Positions 42,486 to 51,425 of a stretch of 64,000 bases of DNA are shown here, piece after piece. The number at the start of each line of letters is the position of its first letter. Position 1 is the first letter of the stretch. Both the position numbers and the translations under genes were made by a program. The notes under the pieces were generated by a model. It saw only the letters and a program-made list of their open reading frames with translations, searched no databases and had not been told where the DNA came from. Source of the stretch: Halococcus saccharolyticus DSM 5350 (lineage in GTDB: Archaea; Halobacteriota; Halobacteria; Halobacteriales; Halococcaceae); the NCBI RefSeq assembly GCF_000336915.1, contig NZ_AOMD01000015.1:121158-185157 (forward strand), read 5' to 3'.

Positions 42486-44435
42486 GTGAACATCGACTTG
42501 GAGATACCCCCGCTACGAGTGGCCATGGCAGATGATGGCAGACGAACCGATTCGCCGACCACGACCCGCCGAGAGTGGCTTGGGGCGGTCGCCGCGGGAG
42601 CCGCACTCGGAACGGCCGGGTGCCTCAATGGGGGCTCCGGCAGATCGGACCGCGAGACACGCGTCCCGTCGGGTGTTTCCGCGACGGTCGAGACCAAGTA
42701 CTGGCACGACTGGCCGACCATCGAGGCCGACGCGCCGCCGATGGAGTACACCGCGCGTGCGGGGGCTGCGCTCGATCCCGTCACCCTCGAGTTCTCGACG
42801 GAGGACGACCCGTGGATGCGCGAACACGCGTTCACGGTCCAGCGTGCGTTCACCGATCTCGGGGTACCCACGACGCTGAACAACCGCCCGCTGAACCAGC
42901 TCTACGCACAGAGCTGGACCACGGCCGGACTCGAAAACATGGTCTCGATGAGCACTCACGGGCCGGACCCCCAGCGCGGGCTCGATCCCAATCCGCTGAT
43001 GATGCGCCGTCACAAGTCGAGCCCGTCGAACTACGACAACTACTGGCACCCGACGCTCAACGAGATTCTCGACGAACAACGCCGCCTGACGGGCGACCGC
43101 GAGGCCCGAAAGCGCCTCGTCGACCGGGCGCAGCAGATCTTCGCCCAGGACGTCGGCGCGCTCATCTCGCTGTTCCCGGACGTCATCACGGCCGCCAACG
43201 AGCGGAAGTGGGACGGGTACGTATCGACGCCGGGCAACGGGCCGACCGGCGACGCGTTCCAGTGGTCGGAAGTCAACCTCCAGCCTGCGGCCGGCGATCG
43301 GTCGTTCGTGAAGGGGACGACTATCTCGATGAACTCGCTCAACCTGCCGTGGGCGGCCGGCGGTGCGGAGTCAAAGCGGCTCACCTACATCTACGACGGA
43401 CTGTTCGACGCGTCGCCACAGCTCGACGTGATCCCCGCGCTCGCGACGAGCGCGGAGTTCGTCGACGACACCACTGTCGAGATGTCGCTCCGGAAGGGCG
43501 TCATGTGGCACGACGGGAAACCGTTCACCGCCGAGGACGTGAAGTTCACCGTCGATTTCTACTCCCAGAACTCCTCGACGAGCCAGGCACCCTTTTACGA
43601 ACCGATCGATTCCATCGAAGTACTCGACGACCACGCGGTACGGTTCAGTCTCAAACGGCCGGATGCGGCGTTTCTAACCCAGCGGGTGGTCCGGAGCGCG
43701 ATCATTCCGAAACACCGCTGGGAGGACGTCGACAGCCCGACCCAGTACAGCCCCGCGAACCCGATCGGCACCGGCCCCTTCGAGTTCGAGAGCTGGTCTC
43801 AGAGCAGCAAGTTCGTCGTGAGTCGCAGCGACGGCCACTGGATGTGGGACGACGAGTGGCGCGCCGAGCATCTCGGCGACGCCGCGGCCGCCGGACCGGG
43901 GATCGACCGCGTAATCTGGGTCAACGTCGGGAACATCAACGCACTGATCGGCGGGATTCAAAGCGGCGACATCGACGCGATCGCCGGTCGGCTGTCGAGT
44001 CAGCAGGCCGAACGCGCCGCACGGCCCGCCGGCGTCGAGAAGATGGTCGCGGACAACTTCGCACCGCTGGATACGAAACTCATGTTCTCCGCCCCGCTGA
44101 TCCGCGACAAGGAGTTTCGAGTCGCGCTCGCGAAGGCCGTCGACAAAAAGGGGTTCGTGAAGCAGGTCCTCCAGGGCCGCGCGACCGTTCCGCCGGGCGA
44201 GAACTTCATTTCGGACATCATGCAGTGGCACAACCCCGACACTCACGACTACACGTACGACGTCGAGGCGGCACGATCGATCCTCGAACGCGCCGGCTAC
44301 ACGTGGGACGACAACGGCAACCTCCAGTTCCCGAACGGGCCCGCGTGGGGCGCGTTCGTCGAACGGGTACAGAACGGCAACTGCCACCGGCGGCGGGCCG
44401 CCCTCGACCAACGGAACTTCGCCACCGATGACTGA
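42486..44435 (+). CDS. Peptide/nickel ABC transporter substrate-binding protein, circularly permuted
   Basis: A 649-residue Tat lipoprotein (TRREWLG, lipobox TAGC at about residue 46) that should capture peptides or similar solutes. It belongs to SBP_bac_5 (DppA/OppA), but the order is changed. Residues about 98-250 match the usual C-terminal part (RAFTDLGVPTTL, SNYDNYWHPTLNEILDEQ, RLVDRAQQIFAQDVGALI). Residues about 275-615 match the usual start and middle (LTYIYDGLF, LRKGVMWHDGKPFTAEDVKF, NPIGTGPFEFESW, REFRVALAKAVDKK, YTYDVEAARSILERAGY). The start GTG 42486 fits the promoter; ATG 42525 is the alternative. Confidence 0.93.
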   Translation: MNIDLEIPPLRVAMADDGRRTDSPTTTRREWLGAVAAGAALGTAGCLNGGSGRSDRETRVPSGVSATVETKYWHDWPTIEADAPPMEYTARAGAALDPVTLEFSTEDDPWMREHAFTVQRAFTDLGVPTTLNNRPLNQLYAQSWTTAGLENMVSMSTHGPDPQRGLDPNPLMMRRHKSSPSNYDNYWHPTLNEILDEQRRLTGDREARKRLVDRAQQIFAQDVGALISLFPDVITAANERKWDGYVSTPGNGPTGDAFQWSEVNLQPAAGDRSFVKGTTISMNSLNLPWAAGGAESKRLTYIYDGLFDASPQLDVIPALATSAEFVDDTTVEMSLRKGVMWHDGKPFTAEDVKFTVDFYSQNSSTSQAPFYEPIDSIEVLDDHAVRFSLKRPDAAFLTQRVVRSAIIPKHRWEDVDSPTQYSPANPIGTGPFEFESWSQSSKFVVSRSDGHWMWDDEWRAEHLGDAAAAGPGIDRVIWVNVGNINALIGGIQSGDIDAIAGRLSSQQAERAARPAGVEKMVADNFAPLDTKLMFSAPLIRDKEFRVALAKAVDKKGFVKQVLQGRATVPPGENFISDIMQWHNPDTHDYTYDVEAARSILERAGYTWDDNGNLQFPNGPAWGAFVERVQNGNCHRRRAALDQRNFATDD

Positions 44436-44592
44436 GAACGCATTCACTGGAGACGTCACCGTCGGCGGCTCCGCACACGACGCGATCACCACCGAACAGT
44501 ACCGTTTCGTCGAACGTTCCGGTGCCGTCGAACGGCACCGACTCGTCGAACCGTATCCGACGATCATCGCCTGCGAGGAGGTGGGCGCGTGA
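44428..44592 (+). CDS. Possible 54-residue protein inside the ABC operon
   Basis: ATG 44428 overlaps the end of the binding-protein gene by 8 nt, and its TGA overlaps the GTG start of the permease (GTGA). The 54-residue product (MTENAFTGDVTVGGSAHDAITTEQ...) has no recognised domain, signal or membrane helix. The double overlap suggests that it is translated, at least to couple the permease to the binding protein. It could also be drifted sequence from the tail of the binding protein in another frame. Confidence 0.5.
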   Translation: MTENAFTGDVTVGGSAHDAITTEQYRFVERSGAVERHRLVEPYPTIIACEEVGA

Positions 44593-45575
44593 GCGAGTTC
44601 CAGCGATTCCTCGCCAAGCGGATCGGGATTTCGGTGGTGCTCACGCTGGTCGCCGTCTCGGTGATCTTCTTTACGCTCCGGTTGCTGCCGGGCAGTCCGT
44701 TCACGCAGCTGGTGGCGTCGGGCAACCTCACCGACCAGCAGATTCAGGAGATCATGCAGCTCTACGGGCTGAACAGGCCGCTCGGCGAGCAGTATCTCGC
44801 CTACCTCCGGAACCTGCTCACATTCCAGTTCGGCTTCTCGATCCGCCAGAGTCGGCCGGTCTGGGCCATCCTCGGGCCGAAGCTGCTCAACACGCTGGTG
44901 TTGCTCGTCCCGGCGCTGGTCTGTACTGCCTTCTTGAGTACGGCGCTCGGGATGGTCGCGGGCTGGAATCGCGGCTCGTGGCTCGAAACCGGCAGCATCG
45001 TTGCGACCACGTTCTTCCGGTCGACGCCGGTGTTCATCACCGCGCTCGGGTTCATCATCGTGTTCGCGTACACCTTCGATCTCGTGCCGGCGTTCGGGAT
45101 GCGCGACATCACCGTCACCCCGAGCGGGATCGGGGCGTACTTCTCGCTCGATTTCCTCCATCACTACCTCCTCCCCTTTACTGTGGCGGTGCTCTACTAC
45201 AGCGGCGACTTCTTGCTGCTCGCCCGCAACGGCATCGTCGAGCGGAAAGGCTCGGCGTTTCTCAAACTCCATCGCGCGAAGGGGCTCTCGGAGACCGAAC
45301 AGCTCTGGCGTGCCGGCCGGAACTCGCTGCTGCCCGTGCTGACCTACTTCGCGCTCCGGCTCGGGATGGTGTTCCAGGGTCTCATCCTGCTCGAAGTGGT
45401 GTTCGGCTGGCCCGGGATCGGCCGCCAGCTCGTCACCTCGATCGCCCAGCAGGACTATCCCGTGGTGCAGGCCGCGGTGTTCCTGATGGCGCTCGCGGTC
45501 ATCGTGATGAACCTCGTGGCCGACGTGCTCTCGGCGTACTTCGATCCCACGGTTTCGATGGGAGGTGGGAGCTGA
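44589..45575 (+). CDS. dppB: Peptide/nickel ABC transporter permease (DppB type)
   Basis: A 328-residue inner-membrane permease. It has an N-terminal helix (ISVVLTLVAVSVIFFTLRLLPGSPF, the DppB start signature), about six membrane helices, and the EAA-like loop RAKGLSETEQLWRAGRNSLLPVLT that contacts the ATPase. It starts at GTG 44589 inside the stop of the small ORF and its stop overlaps dppC by 1 nt (TGATG). It pairs with the next gene as the heterodimeric channel. Confidence 0.94.
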   Translation: MSEFQRFLAKRIGISVVLTLVAVSVIFFTLRLLPGSPFTQLVASGNLTDQQIQEIMQLYGLNRPLGEQYLAYLRNLLTFQFGFSIRQSRPVWAILGPKLLNTLVLLVPALVCTAFLSTALGMVAGWNRGSWLETGSIVATTFFRSTPVFITALGFIIVFAYTFDLVPAFGMRDITVTPSGIGAYFSLDFLHHYLLPFTVAVLYYSGDFLLLARNGIVERKGSAFLKLHRAKGLSETEQLWRAGRNSLLPVLTYFALRLGMVFQGLILLEVVFGWPGIGRQLVTSIAQQDYPVVQAAVFLMALAVIVMNLVADVLSAYFDPTVSMGGGS

Positions 45576-46486
45576 TGTCCGTCGAGTTCTCGCGGCCGAC
45601 CGGCGACTGGCTGCGGACGAAAGTCGGTCAGGCCCGCGACCAGCTCCGGTTCATCGCCGAGGACCGCCCGGCGCTCGTGAGCATGGTGATCCTCGCGGGC
45701 TTTCTGTTTCTCGGCGTGTTCGGCCCGGTGATCGCTCCCCACGACCCGATTCGCTACAGCGTGCTCTCGGCGGAAGGGGTCATCATGCGGCTGCATCCGC
45801 CGACGCTTGCGGCCCCGTTCGGCACCACCGCCTACGGCAAGGACGTGCTGAGCCAGTTCCTTGCCGGAGCCCAGCCGACCCTGATCGTGGGGTTGTTCGG
45901 CGGGGTGGCGACCGGCGGGATCGGCTTCCTCGTCGGGCTGGTCAGCGGCTACTACGGCGGCTGGGTCGACGAGGTCCTGATGCGGCTCACCGACCTCACG
46001 TTCTCGCTGCCGTTCATGCCGATGGCGCTGCTGTTGCTCACCTTCATCCAGCCCAACATCTGGATCATCACGCTGATCGTCGCGGCGTTCCTCTGGAAGA
46101 TGCCGGCCCGCGTCGTGCGTTCGGAGGTGCTTTCGGTCCGCGAGCGGACGTTCGTGAAGTCAGCCCGTGCGAGCGGCGCGAGTGACCTCCGGACGATGTT
46201 CGTCCACGTCGCACCGAACGTCCTGCCGATCGGGTTCCTCTACACGGCATACGGCGTCGCGTGGTCGATCGCGGCCCAGGCCAGCCTCGCGTTCCTCGGC
46301 TTTGGCGATCCCACGACGACGAGCTGGGGCCGGATGCTCAGGCAGCTGTTCGCCTCCGGAAGCATCCGGGTCGCGTGGTGGTGGGTGCTCCCGCCCGCAC
46401 TCGGAATCGCCGCGGTCACGACATCGGTGTTCCTCGTCGGTCGTGCCTACGAGGAAGTCATCAACCCCGAGATCAACAACCAATGA
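45575..46486 (+). CDS. dppC: Peptide/nickel ABC transporter permease (DppC type)
   Basis: A 303-residue permease with the DppC/OppC features: an N-terminal cytoplasmic segment and helix, APFGTTAYGKDVLSQFLAGAQPTLIVGL (the LGTDxxGRDVLSR-type motif), a YYGGWVDEVLMRLTD segment and the EAA loop ARASGASDLRTMFVHVAPNVLP. About six helices. It overlaps dppB by 1 nt and the ATPase gene by 4 nt (ATGA). Confidence 0.94.
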   Translation: MSVEFSRPTGDWLRTKVGQARDQLRFIAEDRPALVSMVILAGFLFLGVFGPVIAPHDPIRYSVLSAEGVIMRLHPPTLAAPFGTTAYGKDVLSQFLAGAQPTLIVGLFGGVATGGIGFLVGLVSGYYGGWVDEVLMRLTDLTFSLPFMPMALLLLTFIQPNIWIITLIVAAFLWKMPARVVRSEVLSVRERTFVKSARASGASDLRTMFVHVAPNVLPIGFLYTAYGVAWSIAAQASLAFLGFGDPTTTSWGRMLRQLFASGSIRVAWWWVLPPALGIAAVTTSVFLVGRAYEEVINPEINNQ

Positions 46487-48567
46487 GTCTGCTCGAAGTC
46501 GAAGATTTGACGGTCACGTACGGTACCGACGACGGTCGCGTTCACGCCGTCAACGGCATCTCCTTCGCGATCGAGGAGGGGATCAACTACGGCCTCGCCG
46601 GCGAGAGCGGGTCCGGGAAATCCACTGCCGCCGAGGCCGTCCTCGGCCTGCTGCCCGGCAACGGCCGGATCGACGCCGGGACGGTGCGGTTCAAGGGTGA
46701 GGACCTCCTGGAGCTGTCCACCGACGAGCGCCAGGACGTCCTCTGGGAGGAGATCGCGTACATCCCCCAGAGCGCGATGGACGCGCTCGATCCGTCGATG
46801 AGCTGTGGCGCGCAGATCCGCCAGGCGATCGACAAACACCGAAACGTCTCGACCACGAACGCGCGCGATCGGGTGCGCGAACTGTTCGAGATGGTCGGTC
46901 TCGATCCCGACCGGGCCGCCGACTACCCCCACGAGTTCTCCGGCGGGATGCGCCAGCGCGTCACCATCGCGATGGCGCTCGCGCTCGAACCCGACCTGAT
47001 CGTGGCCGACGAGCCCACCACGGGCCTCGACGTCATCGTTCAGGACAAGATCGTCGACACCATCCTCGACATCCAGGAGCGCATCGACAGTTCGCTCCTG
47101 CTCATCACCCATGAGATCGGTGTCATCGCCGAGACCTGCGAGGAGCTCTCCCTGCTCTACGGCGGGAAGGTGATGGAACAGGGCAGCGTCGACAACGTCC
47201 TTCTGAACCCCACCAACCCGTACACGATGGGGCTGAAGAACTCCTTCCCCGAGGTCGACGAGCTCGGCGACGATCCGGTGGCGATCCCGGGCTCGCCGCC
47301 CGACCTCGGTCAGCCGCCCGAGGGCTGTGCGTTCGTCGATCGGTGTCCATTCGCCACCGAGGAGTGCGAGCGCACGCACCCGCCGCTGGTCGATCTCCCG
47401 AACCGCAACCACCGCTCGGCGTGCCACCACGTCGACAGAGCCGCACGGATGCGCAATGCGGCGGACGATCCCGAGACGTGGGGGATCGAGCCCGCCGACG
47501 ACGAGCACGAGCAAGGAGATACGGCGGAGATCCTGCGCGTCGACGGCCTGGAGAAGTGGTACGGCACGTCCCAGCCGCTGCTCGATCAGCTCCGCGGCGA
47601 GGACCCGCCACAGGTGAAAGCCGTCGACGGCGTTTCCTTTTCGGTGCAGCGATCGGAGATCCTCGGCGTCGCCGGCGAGAGCGGCTGCGGGAAGTCGACG
47701 CTCGGCGAGACGATCTCACTGCTCGAAGACCCGACCGGTGGCGAGATCGTCTTCGACGGGCAGACCGCCGCGGAGTACAAAAACGGCGGGATGAAGGAGT
47801 TCCGGCGGAAGCTCCAGGTCGTCTTTCAGGACCCCTTCGACTCGCTCAACCCGCGTCAAACCGTCGGTCAGCTCGTGACCGAGCCGCTGACGATCCACGG
47901 CCTCGCCGAGGGACGGCGCGAGGAAGCCGCGAGCGAGACGCTCGAACGGGTCGGACTGACACCGGCCGACGCCTTCCTCGATCAGTACCCCCACGAGCTG
48001 TCGGGCGGCCAGCGCCAGCGCGTCGCGATCGCGCGGGCACTGGTGGTCGATCCCGACTTCCTCGTCTGTGACGAGCCCGCGTCGATGCTTGACGTCTCGC
48101 TCAAGGTCAACCTCCTCACGCTGCTGCGCGACCTCGCCGACGAGGACGACATCGGGATCATCTACATCTCACACGACCTCGCGAGCCTCGCCCAGGTCAC
48201 CGACCGGCTCGCGATCATGTATCTCGGCCGGGTGGTCGAACTCGGGGCGACCGACGAGGTCGTTGCGAACCCGAACCATCCCTACAGCGCGGCGCTGCTC
48301 GCGGCCTCGCCCGAAAAGGATCCCTCGGCCGACCGCGATCGCGTGCTGCTCGACGGCGAGCCGCCGGATCCGGTCGATCTCCCCACTGGCTGTGTGTTCG
48401 CCCCGCGCTGCCCGAAGGTGAGCGAGGAGTGCTGGGAGGGCGAGCCGGCACTCGACGAGGCGGGCGGCGAGGGCCACACGGCGGCGTGTTACTTCCCGGT
48501 CGAGGATGCGCTCGACGCCGATTTCGAGGCGTCCGACGCACCCTCGGAGGAATCGTTTTCGGACTGA
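46483..48567 (+). CDS. Peptide ABC transporter ATPase, DppD-DppF fusion
   Basis: A 694-residue protein with two complete ABC domains in one chain. Domain 1: Walker A GESGSGKST near residue 41, signature FSGGMRQR near residue 152, Walker B LIVADEP, then the oligopeptide C-terminal region with GCAFVDRCPFATEEC. Domain 2: Walker A GESGCGKST near residue 404, signature LSGGQRQR near residue 506, Walker B FLVCDEP, and GCVFAPRCPKVSEEC. The Cys clusters resemble those that bind an Fe-S cluster in some DppD/OppD proteins. Normally these are two genes, so a single chain gives the heterodimer. Each half has its own catalytic set, so both sites may be active. Confidence 0.94.
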   Translation: MSLLEVEDLTVTYGTDDGRVHAVNGISFAIEEGINYGLAGESGSGKSTAAEAVLGLLPGNGRIDAGTVRFKGEDLLELSTDERQDVLWEEIAYIPQSAMDALDPSMSCGAQIRQAIDKHRNVSTTNARDRVRELFEMVGLDPDRAADYPHEFSGGMRQRVTIAMALALEPDLIVADEPTTGLDVIVQDKIVDTILDIQERIDSSLLLITHEIGVIAETCEELSLLYGGKVMEQGSVDNVLLNPTNPYTMGLKNSFPEVDELGDDPVAIPGSPPDLGQPPEGCAFVDRCPFATEECERTHPPLVDLPNRNHRSACHHVDRAARMRNAADDPETWGIEPADDEHEQGDTAEILRVDGLEKWYGTSQPLLDQLRGEDPPQVKAVDGVSFSVQRSEILGVAGESGCGKSTLGETISLLEDPTGGEIVFDGQTAAEYKNGGMKEFRRKLQVVFQDPFDSLNPRQTVGQLVTEPLTIHGLAEGRREEAASETLERVGLTPADAFLDQYPHELSGGQRQRVAIARALVVDPDFLVCDEPASMLDVSLKVNLLTLLRDLADEDDIGIIYISHDLASLAQVTDRLAIMYLGRVVELGATDEVVANPNHPYSAALLAASPEKDPSADRDRVLLDGEPPDPVDLPTGCVFAPRCPKVSEECWEGEPALDEAGGEGHTAACYFPVEDALDADFEASDAPSEESFSD

Positions 48568-48594
48568 CCGAGCAGCCGGTGGTTCGGGGCTGTC

Positions 48595-50184
48595 CTAGCT
48601 GGCGGCCCCGTCGTGGACCGCATCGAGGTCCTCGACCGTCGGCGCGTTGACGATCGTCACGGTGTTGCCCTCCTGGCGGATCGAGAACGCGTCGGCGAAC
48701 GGCGATGCCTCCCTGACCTGCCAGACGTTGCCGGCGTCACCGGTCGGCTGGCCACCCCAGTGGGCGAGTAACTGCTCGTAGCCGGCCACGAACTCGCGGG
48801 CCTCGGCCGGCGAGTCCCACGCCAGTTTCCAGACGTAGCCTGTCCGGTTTCGCTGCTGGTAGACGAACATCTTGTCACCGTCCCAGCCGTTGGTGTAGTT
48901 GAGCCCGTAGTTGAAGGGATCGGTCTGGTTGACGCCGCCGATTCCGCCGTTGAGGAACTCGCGGGGCGAGACGGTCGAAGAGCGGTTGTAGTCGTCGTAA
49001 AGGGTGTACGCGAACATCGACGTGAGTCCCGATTGGCCGAGCACGGCGTAGTCGGGTCGGCCCGGACGGTCGAGTTCGACGCGCGACCACTCGTCGGCGC
49101 TCGTCTCGCTGATCGAGACGTTCGTTGGGGCGTCCTCGCCGTACTTCTCGGGGTGGATCACCTGCTCGGTGCTCGCAGGCAAGTCGTCGTAGAGTGCGTT
49201 CACAGCCTCCCAGCCGCCTTGCTGGTGGATGGCATCGACGAAGCCCGGGCCATCGGCGTACGGGAAGAAGCTGAGGATGTACACGCCGAGGTGGAGACTG
49301 CTGCCGGCGCTCCCGCTTCCGCTGGTGCCGTTGTCAGCACTCTCCGAGTCGAAATCGAGGCAGCTCCACTCCTCACCACACCGGTCGTCGTACTGGCGCT
49401 GGACGTAGTTGGCATCGCCCTCGACGAGCCCGTTTCGGCTGTTGTACGCCTCTCGAGTCCCCGGATTGCTCGACGTGAGATCGAACTGCTGGTCCTGGAG
49501 CGCGTGCACCAGCTCGTGGGCGAGCGTCGAGCGGTTGAGTCGCGGTGTCTCGGACGACGAGACCACCACGATGGAGTCCTGCGTCGGGCTGTAGTACCCG
49601 AGGACGTTCTGACCGCGGTTCGACTGCTGGACTGCGAGCGAGTTCTCGTCCTCGCCGATCAGGAACAGTCCCTCGAACTTCGTGTTGTCGAACGTCCGAA
49701 ACGCCGGTGCGGCGTCGCCGCTGACTCCGCTGCTCGGTCGCTGCTGGAACTCCTCGCGCGAGATCACCTCGACCGGCACCGTCTGGTTGAACTCGAGCTG
49801 TCGGATCCGTTCCAACCGGGCCATCGTGCGGTTGACGACCGCCCGTCGCTCGGTCACGTTGAGACCGTCCTCACCGGCGACCGGTACCGACTCGTTGTAC
49901 CAGTAGCCACCCTCCCACCCGAGTACGTCCTCGGACGGATCGGCGAGGCTCCGTACCGCCTGTTGACTGCTCTCGGTGGACGAGTCGGCACCGGTCGACC
50001 CGTCGGTTTCGCTGGCCGTTCCGGCCGCGGCGTCGGTCGCCGGCGTGGTGGTCGCCTCATCGGACGTGGGTGACGCTTCCGGTGCGGTGTCGTTGCCGGC
50101 CGATCCGTTGCCGGCGGTGAAGGGCACGCTACAGCCGGCGAGAACCACGAAGACGGCGAACAACAGGGCGGCGAGCTGTCGCAT
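48595..50184 (-). CDS. Hvo_1808-type surface lipoprotein (zincin-like)
   Basis: A 529-residue secreted protein with a lipobox (FVVLAGCS) near residue 18, a Ser/Thr/Asp-rich linker of about 60 residues, and a large domain with TLAHELVHALQDQQ near residue 215 (HExxH), followed by GLVEGDANYVQRQYDDRC, a downstream Glu that fits a gluzincin ligand. This matches the haloarchaeal 'Hvo_1808 family surface protein' as I recall it. It is probably a membrane-anchored metallopeptidase facing outward. The start at 50184 (MRQLAALLF) removes an unlikely N-terminal extension. Confidence 0.85.
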   Translation of the reverse strand: MRQLAALLFAVFVVLAGCSVPFTAGNGSAGNDTAPEASPTSDEATTTPATDAAAGTASETDGSTGADSSTESSQQAVRSLADPSEDVLGWEGGYWYNESVPVAGEDGLNVTERRAVVNRTMARLERIRQLEFNQTVPVEVISREEFQQRPSSGVSGDAAPAFRTFDNTKFEGLFLIGEDENSLAVQQSNRGQNVLGYYSPTQDSIVVVSSSETPRLNRSTLAHELVHALQDQQFDLTSSNPGTREAYNSRNGLVEGDANYVQRQYDDRCGEEWSCLDFDSESADNGTSGSGSAGSSLHLGVYILSFFPYADGPGFVDAIHQQGGWEAVNALYDDLPASTEQVIHPEKYGEDAPTNVSISETSADEWSRVELDRPGRPDYAVLGQSGLTSMFAYTLYDDYNRSSTVSPREFLNGGIGGVNQTDPFNYGLNYTNGWDGDKMFVYQQRNRTGYVWKLAWDSPAEAREFVAGYEQLLAHWGGQPTGDAGNVWQVREASPFADAFSIRQEGNTVTIVNAPTVEDLDAVHDGAAS

Positions 50185-50261
50185 ATTCGGGTGACGGAGG
50201 CGACGGACAAAAAGGACCCGACCGGAGAAACTGACTTCCGGAAACCGGCCTTGCATTACGC

Positions 50262-50834
50262 ATGGAGTTCGATCCCGACCGAACCGCCGTCGTAGTGGTC
50301 GACATGCAAAACGGGTTTTGTCATCCCGAGGGCAGCCTCTACGCTCCGGGGAGCGAGGAGGTCGTCGATCCGATCGCGGACCTGCTCGACGACGCCCGCG
50401 ACGCCGGCGCGAGTGTCATCTTCACGCGGGACGTCCACCCGCCCGAGCAGTTCGAGGACACCCACTACTACGACGAGTTCGACCGCTGGGGCGAGCACGT
50501 CGTCGAGGGGTCGTGGGAGACCGAGATCGCCGATGGGCTCGACGTTTCCCCCGGGGATCACGTGGTCGAGAAACACACCTACGACGCCTTCTACGAGACC
50601 GAGCTGGAGGGGTGGCTCGACGCCCACGGGATCGACGATCTCGTGATCTGTGGGACGCTCGCCAACGTCTGCGTACTTCACACAGCCGGCAGCGCCGGCC
50701 TTCGGGATTTCCGTCCGGTGCTCGTCGACGATGCGATCGGGTATATCGAGGAGGATCACCACGAGTACGCGCTCGATCACGCCGACTGGCTGTTCGGCGA
50801 GGTCACGGAGCGCACCGACATCACGTTCGGATAG
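50262..50834 (+). CDS. Nicotinamidase/isochorismatase-family cysteine hydrolase
   Basis: A 190-residue isochorismatase-fold amidase. The catalytic triad is visible: Asp in VVVVDMQNGF near residue 14, Lys in VEKHTYDAFYET near residue 104, and Cys in GTLANVCVLHTA near residue 137. This is the PncA layout, and nicotinamide to nicotinate is the likely reaction. Metal ligands D and H in TRDVHPP near residue 57 support this. It would feed the nicotinate phosphoribosyltransferase at 40437. Other substrates of the family cannot be excluded. Confidence 0.9.
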   Translation: MEFDPDRTAVVVVDMQNGFCHPEGSLYAPGSEEVVDPIADLLDDARDAGASVIFTRDVHPPEQFEDTHYYDEFDRWGEHVVEGSWETEIADGLDVSPGDHVVEKHTYDAFYETELEGWLDAHGIDDLVICGTLANVCVLHTAGSAGLRDFRPVLVDDAIGYIEEDHHEYALDHADWLFGEVTERTDITFG

Positions 50835-50872
50835 AAGAGCACTCCCGGTCGAACACCACACGTGGACGTGAA

Positions 50873-51331
50873 TCAGCCCCGGAACAGCCGATAGGCACCC
50901 TGCCCCGTGGCGACCGGCTTCATCTCACCGTCGGGAGCCTCGCTCTCGACCGTCACCGTTGAAACACCGACGGTCGATCCCGCACGGATCACGTCGGCAG
51001 TCGCGATGAGATCGCCGCCGGCCGGTCGGAGGTAGTTCACGTTGAGGTTGATGGTCGCGACACCGTCGCTCATCGGGTCGTCGAGAGCGGGCCGGAGCGC
51101 GATCCCACCGGCAGTGTCGATCAGCGTCGCAGCGATCCCGCCGTGGATGTCCGAAGTCGCGTCGTCGTCGCCGTTCGGTCGCGTGTTCGTGAGCTTCTCG
51201 TCGAAGGGGATCGTCATCACGAGCCGATCGTGTTCCATCGATTCGACCTGTGTCCCGAGCCACGACAGGTAGCCGTGGTCGTCGATGTACGCCTGCAGGA
51301 AGGCGGCCGCGTCGTCCGTCTCGTCGATCAT
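50873..51331 (-). CDS. PaaI-family hotdog thioesterase
   Basis: A 152-residue hotdog-fold protein with the PaaI-type sequence: SDIHGGIAATLIDTAGGIAL near residue 63 (catalytic Asp/His loop HGG...D), ATINLNVNYLRPA near residue 95, and DVIRAGSTVGVSTVTVE near residue 117. It should hydrolyse aryl- or acyl-CoA thioesters. It converges on the hydrolase gene upstream with about 40 nt between stops. Confidence 0.9.
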   Translation of the reverse strand: MIDETDDAAAFLQAYIDDHGYLSWLGTQVESMEHDRLVMTIPFDEKLTNTRPNGDDDATSDIHGGIAATLIDTAGGIALRPALDDPMSDGVATINLNVNYLRPAGGDLIATADVIRAGSTVGVSTVTVESEAPDGEMKPVATGQGAYRLFRG

Positions 51332-51425
51332 GGAGCCACCGCGAGCGCCAGCGGTTAGTAGCCACCGGTGCGTGAGACGTCACGGCAGGCAACAGCGTGA
51401 GGATGGAGCGGCCACAACGACCGTC

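Noticed and set aside
44300-44435. The binding protein as a frameshifted or truncated gene
   Set aside because: The apparently missing C-terminal lobe is present in frame at the N-terminus, and the promoter, signal peptide and downstream overlaps look intact.
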